This document shows positions 48,406 to 60,197 of a stretch of DNA of 64,000 bases, piece by piece. The stretch spans positions 794,085 to 858,084 of the forward strand of contig NC_034411.1 of the NCBI RefSeq assembly GCF_002078875.1, written 5' to 3'. Every line of letters starts with the position of its first letter. Position 1 is the stretch's first letter. Origin of the DNA: Numida meleagris (taxonomy: Eukaryota; Chordata; Aves; Galliformes; Numididae). The notes beneath the pieces were generated by a model. That model worked only from the letters and a program-made list of their open reading frames with translations. It was not told the DNA's origin and did no database searches. The translations under genes and the position numbers were made by a program.

Positions 48406-50354
48406 GTCCCATAAAACTGTTTCATCCTTGACTAAAGAGTTTAACAGGGAGATGGATTTTGTACTTCCTCTTGTTAGAAATGACCTCTGCCTACTCCGCA
48501 GTGTTCCTTCTTTCTTCCTTAAATATATATTTTTAAAAGCTGTATTATGCCAGCAAGTTTTTCCGACAGGATACACATGCTCCTCTTGCTATGAGAAGAA
48601 AAATTTCAAAATCAAGTTACCCTTGAACTTTACCAAATGGCCCTACACAAAACATCTCAGGCTAGCTGATGAAAAGAACGTAAATCTTTTAACATTTAGA
48701 CACCTGCTTGAGTTCTGCCTTTTCTAACTGAAAATTATAATGACTTTTTCATCAGCCTGCCTCACACTTGCAGTACGGCAACATTCAGCGTCAGCAACAC
48801 AGAGTCACCTAGGGCAGCATGGCTCTGAGAAGCAGAGAGATCAACTGAAAAATCGAATTCCTCTGAGGGTTGCAGTGTAGTCCCTCATGAAACTCATCAG
48901 GAATCACAAACACAGCTGCATTAAGGCTCTCTGCGCTAAGCGGTAGGTTCTTCCTGACAGCATGTGCTCACTAAGGAAGAAGAGTGAAAACAAAGGAGCA
49001 GGAGAGTTTCAGCAGGGCAAGGTAACTCTTCAGCCATGGACTAAACTGAGTTGATGCACAGTCTTCCTAAGGCGTTCTAGGGAGGCCATTCTCAAAGCAC
49101 AGTTAAGGTGATCTGGGCCGTTACCAACCGTACACTCTTATTTTGATCAGCAAGCTTGCATAAGAACATTAATGAAATTAAAGCCTTGCAATAGACAAAT
49201 ACAAAAGCAGCAGAGTGTCAGAGAATACTGCCCCAAGGGTGTGTCTGGAATTGTCTTTGTCTTCCTTGTGCCATAAAATAAGCCTGTAGTAATGCAGAAC
49301 TGGAGACAAGAAGTGTCACCCAATAAACAGAAAGGAACTTCACTCCCTTCTGCATTCAACTATCAAAAAAAAAAAAAAAAAGAGATTTAAAAGTCTCATT
49401 GAAACTGTACTGTTGAACTGAGGAACAAAGTGCATCACAGGGAGAGAATGACAAGATCACTGATAGCTTGAGGGAAAATTCACAAACTTCGAAACAAAGT
49501 ATAGTGAAAATTAAGCAATTTAATTAATCTAATCCTAGAGCACGAGTACTTTCTGAAGGGTAGTGAAGCTGCCTGAATTGATTTCTGTTTGGATCACAAA
49601 CTTATATTGAACTACGGAGCACAACTGCTACGAAACCAGGAACAACGCAACCACTACGTTAGGGCTAACACGCTTGGGTCACTGCATGATGACACCTATT
49701 TGCAAGTTCAGAACGGGAGAAATTATACAGATGTGAGGAACAGCTTCCACTTAATGGAACAGAAGTGTCAACCAGGAGCACAGATATCGTGTGGACTCTC
49801 CTTTGACTGACGGAAAATACAGCTGAAAAGTACAGAAACTTCAGCAAGGTGAAGGCCGTGAGAGCCACTGTGATCATCTGGTCAAATAATCCCAGGCTAT
49901 CAAATTTTAATACGTAATTTCCACATCCAAGCAAGTAAAGACCAAACCTGTGACCTGTCATAACTTGGTAGGATGGAAGAGCTAACAGCAGTATACTCTG
50001 AAAGAAAGATTACTTTTACAGCCTGTAAGAAAGAAAATAATCTCACAAGACACCTGCAAATCTTTCCCTTCTTCCATGCTTCATATTTTACAGTCTACAC
50101 TCAAGGTAAGCCAAAAAGGTTTACAGACATTTTCAAGTAATCCCTGTTTTGGAAAGCTGAGATATGGGTTCTGCCTCTCTACCAGTCCTGTGACTTGACC
50201 CTTCACTTTACAGCTGTTGGCTGGGAGCTGTTGGGCTTGTGTTATTAAGACTCTTTAAAATAGTCTGGCTGTTTTCCATAGATAAAAATAGACTTGTAAC
50301 ATCAACATGTATTGTGTGTAGCTATATGTCTGAAAACATCCATGCTTGGTGTCT
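48406..50354. other. Gene-free stretch
   Basis: Unique AT-rich DNA with a 17-A run at 49365-49381. Open frames such as 48395-48727 (plus) show no domain. No exon or RNA gene seen. Confidence 0.5.
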
Positions 50355-50388
50355 GGCTATCCTTCCCCTCGAACAAGGAAGGATAGCC
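50355..50388. repeat. Perfect 12-bp stem, 10-base loop hairpin
   Basis: GGCTATCCTTCC at 50355-50366 and its exact reverse complement GGAAGGATAGCC at 50377-50388, separated by CCTCGAACAA. The stem is G+C-richer than its surroundings. The arms do not extend outward with pairing, so it is shorter than a typical pre-miRNA, and no flanking repeat ends are seen. Confidence 0.9.
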
Positions 50389-51486
50389 TATGACATGTAG
50401 GCATTATGTGACTGATTCAGTGGGAAGCCATTCACCTCATTTTGCCTTAAAATCAATGGTTCCAGAGTTTGAAGGAGGCTTAGAAGCACTGCAAAGATTT
50501 TGACACCCAGAAACGTGTTGGATTTAAGCTGGAAGCAAGAATTGCCTGGAGGCCATCCTCTTTTGGTTGTGGTGCTCCTTACATACGTTCTGTGTTGCTC
50601 ACTACACACAGCCCTCCTATAGCTTCATTACAGGGTAGCCTCATCTTCTGTATGGGTAACGTTCACCTTGGATACATTATTGCTTTTTCACACATCTTGT
50701 GACAAACTTACAAAGAGCTTCTTTATAGATTTTCTGCCACATATTAGAATAGGGAATGTAACTCTATTTTCTTTATGCATATTGTCTCTCATTTGGATTC
50801 AGATGCCCTTCACTCCATAAGCGGAGGGTCAGCTCTTTCACGGAGAAAAAGTGCAAGACTGTTCTTCTCAATCTCAATGGGATGTTATTTATATGGTGAT
50901 ACTGCTGCCAGTTGGCTCTTCTAGCATTTACAATGCTTTCATAAAAGTGCAAATATAGTTCAATGTAACTTTATAAAGCCATGTTGCATACAACTGTCAT
51001 ACAGTGAAAGATATTACCCTTTCCCTACAATGCTCCATGCCCACTTTTTCTTAGGATGTCAGCTTCAGTTTCTAGCACCCTTCCACCAAGCATTAACTCC
51101 ATGATGTGCTGAGCTGATCCACACTGGTGGAAAGGATAAAATAGAATATTTACTGATTCACCATGTGTACACACCAGCAGTGGTGCAATGGGGGGGAAGG
51201 GAAAATATTTTTTCCCTGCTCCAGCCCCACGGAGAAAGCAAGAGGGAAGACTGAGACAGACCACCAGAGCTTGATGACCTCTTGATTAACTTATTGTTGT
51301 CATTTGGTTATAGGTGGCAGCAAAACAAAGAAGTAAAAAAAGTTACCACACGCCCTTCAGAGGTCATGCTAAACAACTGTTTCATTATTTATGTCAAAAG
51401 AATAGCATATGAAGACTAGGATTCTTTGAAATAATTTTTCTTTTGCTTTTCTTTTTCTAAAGACATCTCTGAATTTCTGCAAGTGA
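50389..51486. other. Gene-free stretch
   Basis: Unique AT-rich DNA between the 50355 hairpin and the CR1 cluster. No recognisable feature. Confidence 0.5.
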
Positions 51487-52621
51487 TTGCCTGATCAATC
51501 TAGTGGCCTTCTCCTAGTGATGGAGTGACAGCATCAGTGGACAAACAGAAGGCAACTTCTTCGAAGGTAGATGTCATCTACCTGGAATTCTGCAAGGCCT
51601 TTGACATGATCCCCTGCCACATTCTTATCTCAAAATTGGAAAGATATGGATTTCAAGGGTGGATAAGAAATTGGTTGGAAGGTCACAGCCAGAGGATTGT
51701 GGTCAGTGGCTCTGTGTCCAGGTGGAGGCTGGTAACAAGTGGTGTCCCCTGGAGTACTCTTTAACACCTTTATCTGTGACATGAGTGATGGTATCAAGTG
51801 CACCCTCAGCGAGTTTGCTGATGACACCAAGCTGAATGGTGCAGCTGATATGGCAGAAGGAAGGGGTGCAGTACAGAGGGACCTTGGTAAACTCAGAAGG
51901 TGGGCCCATATGAGGTTCAACAAAGCAAAGTGTGATGTTTTGCACTTCTGTTGGGGTAATCCCAGGTATGTATACAGACTGGGAGAAGAACTTGTAGAGA
52001 GTAGCCCTGCTGAGAAGGACTTAGGAGTCCTGGTAGATGAAAAACTGAATATGAGCCAGATATGTGCTCTTGCAGCCCAGAAGGCCAATGGTATCCTGGG
52101 CTGAATCAGGATAGGAAGGAAGGATGTGGAGCTTTTGGAGAGTATCTAGAGAACGGCCAAGAAGATGATCAAAGGGCTGGAGCACCTTTCCTACAAAGAC
52201 AGGCTGAAGGAGCTGGGCTTGTTCTATCTGGTGAAGAAAAGGATGTCGGGAGACCTCATTACAGTCTTCCAGTATTTAAAGGGAGATTATAAACAGGAGG
52301 GAAAAAATATCAAATTTTTACACAGATAGTGATAGGACAAGGAGGAATGGTATTAAACGAAATGAATGAAGATTTAGATTAGATGTAAGGGGGAAGTTAT
52401 TCACTGAGAGGGCAGTGAGGCGATGGAACAGGTTACCCAGAGAGTTGTGGATGTCCCATCCCTGGAGGTGTTCAAGGCCAGGCTGGATGGGGCCCTCATA
52501 GTAATGGGTAATCTCATAGAGCGCTTGATCTAGCAGTTGGCAACCCTGCCTGCAGCAGGGGTGTTGGTACTTGCTGATCCTTGAGTCACTTCCAACCCAA
52601 GCCATTCTATTATTCTATGAT
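51487..52621 (+). mobile_element. CR1 LINE, 5'-truncated (1.1 kb)
   Basis: A plus-strand copy of the bird LINE CR1, the element that reverse-transcribes and inserts its own RNA. It begins within the reverse-transcriptase region (around TGCCTGATCAATCTAGTGGC) and runs to the 3' terminus. The end reads CACTTCCAACCCAAGCCATT followed by CTATTATTCTATGAT, the short ATTCTATGA-type repeat at which CR1 ends instead of poly-A. Upstream parts (ORF1, endonuclease) are absent, as in most CR1 copies. The reading frame is interrupted, so the copy is dead. The surrounding 4 kb holds two more CR1-type pieces in the same orientation. Confidence 0.95.
51525..52101 (+). pseudogene. CR1 reverse transcriptase fragment, frameshifted
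   Basis: Two overlapping frames together cover the RT palm and thumb. The first (51525-51764) contains [20 protein letters not shown], the YLDFSKAFDxVPH block of CR1, then [24 protein letters not shown] and WRLVTSGVP. The second (from 51739) starts after a short deletion-type frameshift in the GVPQGSVLGP region. It contains the catalytic FADD box at 51814-51825 (FADDTKLNG), then [33 protein letters not shown] and [12 protein letters not shown], ending at a TGA. The endonuclease domain is missing. The parent enzyme performs target-primed reverse transcription; this copy cannot. Confidence 0.9.
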
Positions 52622-53596
52622 CTCTTAAGGGTTTTCAACAAATGCTCTCCCATTTCAATCTCTTTTCCAGAAAGCCTAAAGCTGATGAATCTCTCAATGA
52701 GAGTAGGCCATTGTAGTCATACATACACTTACACATGGCAGTATGGAAGCTCTATCTCAAAGAAACAGAAAAACTGTAGTGATCTCAACAAATTTCTAGC
52801 TATTTCAATTACAGTGCTTTATTCTGGAGTTGTTTTGATCCTCTTGGTACAATTTTCCTAGTCAAGTTTGACACTGCAAACACTACAGACAAGAAAACAT
52901 AGTCTGTGCACATTGGTAGTTCTGCTGGAAAGCTCTCTACATAACTAAAGAATCCCAAAATGGTCTGAACTACCACCGCTTTCCAAATCTGCCCCAAATT
53001 TCAGCAGCAGTGTCTACACTTCCGAAGGTACACCAACCACAGGCTGCTTCTAAATGTTGGCTGCAAAGCGGGCAAAAGAGCCTTGAATATGTGCTCTCTT
53101 GATCTCATGCCTCAGCCAGAAAGAGATTCTTGTATTCTATATACTACTGAGTCTCTTGTGATTTGCCACTGTGCTTCTTACAGTATTATGTGTTTCCTTT
53201 CTGCCAACCTTTCCTCCGTTCACCAGCCAATCCAGCCTTCAGGTTTTTGCCACCTGGACTTTAATTGAGCAGTATCCTCAGTTTTGAATACTCATTCCTC
53301 TAGTCCCCTTGGACATCTGTAGCCTCACACGTGAGGCAACAATTCTGTTCTGTTTCAGCATTGCAGAAGATAGAGGAAACAAAGGATTGTCCAGAGCTTC
53401 TATAATTATGGCCAGAGAGCATATCAGTGGTTAGTGAATGGTTGCTTACTGCAAAATGTAACTGACCCTTTAAATATGTGACAAAATCTAAGGAAACATT
53501 CAGCTAAGCTCTCTGCTACGAAGCAATTCTATGACAAAGTGGCTTCAGAGTTAAGAACTACTTTACCTTTCTATGTGAGCAAAATTCAGAAGCATG

Positions 53597-53614
53597 CACA
53601 CACACACACACACA
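53597..53614. repeat. (CA)9 microsatellite
   Basis: Nine CA dinucleotides in an uninterrupted run. Confidence 0.9.
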
Positions 53615-53784
53615 AAGAAAAGATTGTCAGATAAACAGACCCTCACACACTTACTGCCTCTGGCACAGAATTCTGTAGTCCATTTATCAGCTGTCTCAGG
53701 GTCACTGTAACTGCAAAGAGCTTTTAATGCCCTGGGCCCATCTTCCTCAATAATGCTAAAATGCAGACGTTATAGATATAGGTT

Positions 53785-53824
53785 AAAAGATATTTTTAGA
53801 TTTTTAGAAAAGATATTTTTAGAT
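53785..53824. repeat. Partial tandem duplication, 23-bp period
   Basis: AAAAGATATTTTTAGAT occurs at 53785-53801 and again, identical, at 53808-53824. It looks like a recent slippage duplication in AT-rich DNA. Confidence 0.85.
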
Positions 53825-54480
53825 GTATGCATCTCAATATCAAGTTATATGAACTACTACTGAAATGGAAATAATTTTCACATTAATTAAATCTTAACAT
53901 ACGTCAAATTGATGTATACCAAATGTGCAGTAGTAAGTGCACTGTTAGGCTACCGCGTACAGATTGGAGTAAGTGTTTGCACATATTTTTTTGAAAGTAG
54001 CCAGCAAGAGTCTGTTGGTTTTGAAGGGATGATATGCCAAGTGTTCCACTGTGAGAGATTTGGTTGGGAATGAGAATGTTTATCCCATATATTCTCACTA
54101 TTCACATAACACACAGATGAGCCCAAGACACAAATCCAGACTAATTTCCTGCACAAAAAGCAAAAGAAAGCTTGTTTCTACCACCAGAAAACATCTCTGT
54201 CTTGTCATCACAAGCTACATTTCAGAGAGTAGCCACTTGAACTTCTCTATTTTTAACCATGTTTAGTATGAGAAAGTTCCAGTCCTAACACAGGCCTGTG
54301 GATGTCACTGTAATGTATGCCTGCTATCACTGTAGATGAAAGCCACCAGAAAAAAAATGTAAATTGTAATAAAATGGCCAGATATTCAATAACAAACTGT
54401 TACAGCTTTCAAATGACAGGGAAGTTCAGGCCCGGAGCAATTTGATATAGCTTCAGTGTCGGTCGTGATTTGTGTACCAG

Positions 54481-54534
54481 CATTGAGCCAGATGACCTCA
54501 AGAGGTCCATTTTGGCCTCAATTTTATAATTTCC
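54481..54534 (+). repeat. Old CR1/L3-type 3' terminus
   Basis: CATTGAGCCAGATGACCTCA, then AGAGGTCCATTTTGGCCTCA and ATTTTATAATTT. The order (G)A(G)xxAGATGACCTCxxGAGGTCxxTTxxxxCCTxAxTTxTATxATT is the conserved 3' end of CR1/L3 LINEs (the segment usually read as GATGACCTCTTGAGGTCCCTTCCAACC followed by TTCTATGA). This copy is more diverged than the CR1 pieces on either side and lies about 85 bases upstream of the next one. Confidence 0.6.
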
Positions 54535-54570
54535 TAAAATAATAATTACCAAAGTGAAATATAAACCATC

Positions 54571-54852
54571 TTGAAAGTTTATGGAATACTAATTTATACC
54601 TTCAGATTGCAACTCATATGCATGAGGAGGCCGGTCTTTAAGCTAGAGGTGGGAACTGGAGAGCGTTGGGCAATCACAAACCACATGAAGTTTAACAAGA
54701 GGAAGTGCCAGACTCTGTACCTAGGAAGGGACAACCCTGGCTATAAATACAGACTGGAGGGTGAGATGCTGGAGAGCAGCCCTGCTGAAAGGAATTTGAG
54801 GGTCTTGGTCTACAGTGTGCCCAAGCAGCCACAAAGGCCAACCACATCTTGA
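54571..54852 (+). pseudogene. CR1 RT C-terminal remnant
   Basis: A 93-codon open frame whose residues from about 30 onward match the CR1 reverse transcriptase after the FADD box: HMKFNKRKCQTLYLGRDNPG, then YRLEGEMLESSPAERNLRVL. The first ~17 codons precede the element and are not homologous. It stops in the region where active CR1 continues to AKKANxILG, so it is a dead fragment. Confidence 0.8.
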
Positions 54853-55424
54853 GGTGCATCAAGAACAGCACTCTTAGCTAGTCAAGGGAAGGGATTGTCC
54901 CAATTTACACTGCACTGGTGTGGCCTCACCTCAAGTGCTGTGTGCAGCTTTGGGTGCCGAAGTACTAAAAGGGCATAAAACTATTAGACAGCTTCCAAAG
55001 AAGGGCTAACGATGATGGTGAAGGGTGTAGAGGAGAAGATACATGAGGATGTCCTTAGGTTTGTTCAACACAGAGAAGACTGAGGGGAGACCTCATCATG
55101 GCTTATGGCTTCCTCACAAGGGGGAGCAGAGGGGGAGGCACTGGTCTAATCTTTCTGACGACAGCAACAGGACCTGAGGGAATGGTATGAAGCTGCAAGA
55201 GAGGAGGGTCACGGTGGATATCTGGAAAAGGATCTTCTCCAAGAGTGTGCTTGGGCACTGGAACAGGCTCCCCAAGACAGTGGTCATAGCACCAAGCTCG
55301 CCACAGTTCAAGAAGCATCTGGACAATGCTCTCAGGTGTATGGTCTGATTTTTGGGTGGTCCTAGGTGGAGCTGGGAGTTGGACTTGATAATCCTTATGG
55401 GTCCCTTCAACCCTATGATTCTAG
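54620..55424 (+). mobile_element. CR1 LINE, 5'-truncated (0.8 kb)
   Basis: A second plus-strand CR1 copy, starting just downstream of the catalytic RT box and continuing to the 3' end (GGGTCCCTTCAACCCTATGA then TTCTAG). Recognisable coding parts are HMKFNKRKCQTLYLG, YRLEGEMLESSPAERNLRVL and, later at nucleotide level, the GTGTGGCCTCACCTCAAGTG and AGACTGAGGGGAGACCTCAT segments. The 3' untranslated part (TGGAACAGGCTCCCCAAGAC onward) is typical of CR1. The frame is broken several times. It differs clearly in sequence from the 51487 copy and so is an independent insertion, possibly of another CR1 subfamily. Confidence 0.92.
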
Positions 55425-56461
55425 AATGGAAGCAAACGGCAAAGTTTCCACTGATTTCAGAGGAACACACTGTCAGTCTGAGAGTTCTTCCACCACGTGA
55501 ATACATAGCCGTAAAAATAGTGCATGTGAATATATCTAGAAAGACATGTCCGAGTGACCTCCAGGCTACTCATGCTGTTCAAACAAAGTTGTGTTTTTCC
55601 ACTCTGAACACTGAAAAACTAGCCCTAACCCTTTGATATACCTGAAGGGTGGGTAAATATGATCTATGTATTACTGATTATAGGAAGTGAAGCTGGACAT
55701 AATTATTTACCCAGTTAAAAACACAGCACTAGCAGGGTTACTGAAAGACAGCAGTCCTGACTTCATGCTCCCTTCCCTTCTTCTGCATTGGGATGAAGCT
55801 GAAATGTCGGTAAATGAGAACCACTGCAAGCTACTGCTCAGCAGGCCAGAAGTCCTTTTAATGCCCCAGCATGGAAGGAACAGTTTATGGCTTTCATACA
55901 ACCTTTGACGCCCTATTTGCAACTTTGAGAGATGACTGCTGTAATTTGTCCTAATGCCCGTTCCCTGGCTTGCTCACGAATTCACAGTTTCACTGCAGTG
56001 CCTATATAATACCTTAAATGTTGGCAATATAGTCTCCATTCAGCAGTTAAAGCAAGTATGGAGTGTACTGTAGTAAAACAAACAGCTGTACCCTACACAG
56101 AATAGTTCAAACCTCCAAATGAAATACTGAAATGAATCTCTACAGTGCATCTAGCTTTATTGCACAGAGAGATGAGTCCACGAAGACCATATACACAGAA
56201 GCATTATTTTTTGATGGAAGTATAGTACTTAGCTTTTAGAAAAGCAGTTTTGACTGGTTTTCCTGTGCTCTTCTTGTAAGCACCATGTACCCAGCTGTCC
56301 CTTTTATACAGCTTTATGTATCATTCTATGTATTATTTATACTTTGGTAAGACAGAGCCACACAGGAGTCAGAACTCGTTTACATATCAGTTATGTAGTA
56401 AGTTACTGATGCTATTGTGTGAAAGGTACTTTTGTTTGCTCAGCAGTCCTATAATCCACTG

Positions 56462-56476
56462 ATAATAATAATAATA
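56462..56476. repeat. (AAT)n microsatellite
   Basis: Five ATA/AAT units followed by a short A-run. Confidence 0.85.
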
Positions 56477-57854
56477 AAAAAAGTTTCAATTAAGAGAAAG
56501 TTGTGATATTTTCCCCTAAATATACTATAGTACTATACTGATTTGATGGCCTGTTAATTTTAAAGTGACTGTTTTTAAAATAGTTGCACATAGTTGCCTT
56601 TATTATTAAAAAAAACATTGTCAAGTGTAGGAGTGTGGAATTGGAGTACTTATGTTAAAGAAAATTAAGGCAGAATGTCCACCTTCTTAACTCTAATAGA
56701 CACTCACTCTCCATCTCTTTCTTTTCAACTGTAAGAAAGCTCAAAAGACTTAAACCAGGTTTAGTCGAATAAGAGAAAATAAGAGGACTGCCACACAGAG
56801 AATGACTAAATTATGCTCAGTTTAGGGGTTCCACTTTTCTCTTTTGCCTCAGGCTTTTGGGACATTAAGACCACGTTATAAATCCTGGTCAGTGCTTTTT
56901 TCTAAAGAGCAGAAATGAGAGTTTATTAGCATCACAGCAGTTGCCTCAATAATGACAAAACAGTTGCTCATTACTGCTCATTAGATTCATATTAGATTCA
57001 TTTGCAATAGCAATACATCTTCTATTCATACTCAATTGCAAAACAACAGATATGATTTGACACCTGCTGTAGTACAGAATTCATTAGGAAGTAATAATAC
57101 AAATAGGAATTCAACGGATGGACTGATGGGTCTAAAATTTGTCATTTAATGTAGAATTTATATAGGATAAATACCACAGCAGGCAAACAGCTTTTTCAAA
57201 TCATACGTGCTGCAATAAAATAATTACACACACGCAAGTATATATGCAAAGAGCAGACAGACATACAAACATACATACAAAAAGAAAATTAGCAGTGCCA
57301 AATGCAATATGTTATGTACACGATAAAATAAATGAACTGTTTCCAGGCCATATCCCTAAAATATAGATTAATGTAGTTATTAATTTCTAGAACCAGGGAA
57401 ATTAAAGAACTTACAATTGCCACAAAGCATTAAGTAAATAAGTAAGCAGGCCATACGCTCCCTTGAAAAATTCTGGGACAAACTGAGTGCAGGATCTTAC
57501 TGAAAAAGTGCTTAAATTGCCATTGCCTGAATTTACTTGACTCTTGACTGGTGCATGACCATTATTATAGCACTGTACATAATGGTGCTTAACTGGGCTG
57601 TAATCTCTCCTTTCTCTAGCAAATCTTGTCAGACAAAACAAAATTATCTCAGAACTCTGCAGTTCTTGCCTTCTTTCCTGCGCATGGGATGAGAGTATAT
57701 CCAAGTAACAGGCCTTCACATCATGGAGAAGTAGAAGGAAATGTTGATTTCAAAACCTAATTCCCTAAAATAATTCATGTTACCCTGGGCCTCATAATCA
57801 TCTTTCATGACATTTCTGATGTTATTCCTTAAGGTACAAAAGAAGCGAACAAAG

Positions 57855-57912
57855 AAACAACAAAAACCCCAAAACTACAAAAAAAAACCACAACAAAAAA
57901 AACCCCACACCA
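57855..57912. repeat. A/C-only low-complexity stretch
   Basis: Runs of A interrupted by CC and CAC steps, nearly free of G and T, for example ACAAAAACCCCAAAACTAC. A similar but shorter AACAAACAACCCC patch is near 12276-12316. No function inferred. Confidence 0.7.
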
Positions 57913-58929
57913 CAGAAATGAGCATTACCCTCTCTGAATCATTTTAGAGATACTGCTCATGATGTAACACTTAAATGTAGAAGTAAGGATGAATTCCCAA
58001 TGAAGACTGCCAAATACATATTCTAAATTCCACAGTAAAAGTACAGCTAAGGACAGAGAGACCAGCAGAGATTCTAAACTGGTAAACCATGCTACAATCC
58101 TATCAGCTTTAGTAAAGCTGCCACCCTTTAGCTGAAAGGCAGTGCGTTTCACTATTGACTTTCTTTCCTCTTGCCAGAAGAACATGTATTGCAAAGACCA
58201 AATGCTGTAGGACAGTCTCCAGTCTGAGGACTGTTATATATGGTTCAGTTCGATTTCACTCCTCCACATTAGATCTAATTGCCAGCAGCCCAAGATCTGA
58301 AGCCACTTTTGGTCTTAAACGCTGTGGCCACTTTTCAGTCGGAATACTGTTTTCATCATAGTCTGCCTTAAAGCCATTCTGCTTTACTTCCCCAGAAGGA
58401 AAGACACCTGCTGGAAGACCGTGCAGATCTACATTTGTTGGTGTTAGAAACCTCACACAAACATGGCCAGCATGCATTCATTCAGCTTAAGTCAAATAAG
58501 GTGGGTGGGCAATAGTTACAGAACTTCCTGATAAACTTCTGTGTCTTTTTTCGATATAAAGTTTCTATATATTCTCTAGAGAGCAATTATATCTCCTGAT
58601 TGTCTGGCTTATTTAGCCTCATAAACTTAAGACTTTATTCAATATACTATTTTTGGAATTGTTTTGTAAGAACTGCATTCCTTCCCCAGAATCAATGTGT
58701 CTGCACTTAGGCAAAATCAGGAAATGCCAGTGCCTCACAACTTGATTTTCACCAGCAAATCGTATAAGGAGATTTCTGCTTTGTTGCTGTTGCTCAGGAA
58801 ATTAGTATCACTGAATTAAGCAGGACCACGGGTAGATTCTTAGGAAATGTTAGGGGTTAAAAAAAATAAAAATAATAGTGTATTTTTCAAAATCTCCGCA
58901 ATCTCCCTTTTCAGCGTATCCTTTCCTGC

Positions 58930-59108
58930 CCATTTCTCCACCCTTTTACACTTCTTGTGCTTATCCACATGTTCTCCAGGTTAATTAATTTCCCATGTGG
59001 CTCTGTACTAAACGCCTTGCTGAAGTCCTGTTGAATCAGAAGTCCAGATGAATTGGATCTACCATACTTCTCTTGTCTAGCACATTTGTCATCTTAGCAA
59101 AGAAAGAT
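58930..59108 (-). pseudogene. CR1/L3-like LINE relic, RT palm start
   Basis: Read on the minus strand this gives the segment of a CR1-clade reverse transcriptase that leads into the first catalytic aspartate: (F)TKMTNVLDKRSMVDPIHLDF, then QDFSKAFSTEPHG. It matches the family pattern DxVTxxLDKGxxVDxIYLDFSKAFDTVPH. The F-S-K-A-F block is followed by S where active enzymes have the catalytic D, so the copy is inactive. The nucleotide sequence is closest, from memory, to reptile-type CR1/L3 rather than to young chicken CR1. A 17-bp tandem duplication (59022-59055) interrupts the YLDFSKAF block and doubles the DF codons. Confidence 0.7.
59022..59055. repeat. 17-bp imperfect tandem duplication in RT relic
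   Basis: GAAGTCCTGTTGAATCA at 59022-59038 is followed by GAAGTCCAGATGAATTG at 59039-59055, matching at 13 of 17 positions. It sits inside the CR1/L3-like relic and explains why the frame there breaks. Confidence 0.65.
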
Positions 59109-60184
59109 ACCAAGGTAGCTGCATTTTATCCCATTTTCCATTTATCATCACAAACCTTTGTTATTCTTTCTTCCAAAATTTTCTTCAAAGCTGCAAACTG
59201 TTTAAGTCACACTGCCAACTTTTCAGTTGCTCAAACCACTTTCTCTCCTTTCTTCACTTATTTTCTGTATGGTAATACGTCATTCTAGACATTTATTTTC
59301 TTTGCTGTCTGTAAACTGTGGAATGGAAGTTGTAATCTTCACTCTTGACTTATCTCACCTGACACAAAATATTCAAAACACGCATTAAACCGAAAGTCTG
59401 CTCATAAAAACAGTGTTTATAAAAGACATACGAGTATTCCTCCTCTACCTAAGTGGGCACCATTTTCTCAGGACTTCTGGAAACTATGCAGCATTATTTA
59501 AAGGTTATGTCAAGGTACGAGCTCCTATCCCTCCTTCTCATAGAAGTCATATACACTTACTCTGCAAGAAACCTTCAAAAACAACAGGTGTTTTCTGGAT
59601 CAGCCAACCATCAGAACAGCATCTCTGGACCCATGTATACAAGAGTTGCTATAAAAGCAAATAAATAAATAAAAGCAGCACGCGCTCACAGCAAAGACTA
59701 ACTTAAACAAGCTAACTGCTTTCAACATCAGCTGCTATGGAAATTATTGCAGAAAGCAGAGGCCAGTACTGCCTCTGCTAACCCAAACGGCCAAATTATC
59801 CCATCTGTCTCCTTTCCCAACTGTGTTTCTCCTCATGGAATTGACTGCATGGCACGGATGGCAGAGCATTACCAGGTAAGAACAGACCTATCCAGCACGC
59901 TGGGCACGCTGGAAAAGCGATGCATCACTGTGTTATTAGATTTATTATACAGTCCATTTGCCACTTCACCACTACTTAATTTTATTTATTTTTTTTTATT
60001 TTTAAAACCAAATTGAAAGCAGTCTGAGCAATCATTAAAATGCAACAGCTTCCTAATGTCTCCTGGGAAAGAAGGTATCGGCACCCTGCCTCTTTCGTTT
60101 GGGATGTGATCTGAGAAATAACAATGCAAAGATATTAATATTGCATGGTCAGGGCTATTTTCTATTAATATGCCATTAATATAA
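59109..60184. other. Gene-free stretch
   Basis: Unique AT-rich DNA with a short AAAT repeat at 59659-59674 and a T-run near 59980-60002. The block at 60115-60240 is AT-rich, non-repetitive and has TAAT and ATGCAAAG motifs, which is enhancer-like. No exon recognised. Confidence 0.5.
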
Positions 60185-60197
60185 TGACCTTTGCACT
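60185..60197 (-). promoter_or_regulatory. DR1 nuclear-receptor-like site
   Basis: TGACCTTTGCACT reads AGTGCAAAGGTCA on the minus strand: two half-sites AGTGCA and AGGTCA with a one-base spacer. This is the DR1 arrangement bound by HNF4, PPAR/RXR and COUP-TF. It lies in an AT-rich non-repetitive block with several TAAT and TTAATAT motifs (60115-60240). The match is good, but use is unproven. Confidence 0.3.

Larger units (their letters stand above)
52622..54480. other. Gene-free stretch
   Basis: Unique AT-rich DNA between CR1 pieces. It holds a (CA)9 microsatellite at 53597-53614 and a 23-bp-period partial duplication at 53785-53824. No exon or RNA gene is recognised. Confidence 0.55.
55425..58929. 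other. Gene-free stretch
   Basis: Unique AT-rich DNA. It contains an (AAT)n tract at 56462-56476, a short direct duplication (TAGATTCATAT / TAGATTCATTT) near 56980-57002, a CATA-rich patch at about 57236-57282 and an A/C-rich low-complexity stretch at 57855-57912. No exon, RNA gene or transposon is recognised. Confidence 0.55.

Noticed and set aside
51630..52088. 152-codon minus-strand open frame
   Set aside because: Antisense shadow of the CR1 reverse-transcriptase fragment on the plus strand.
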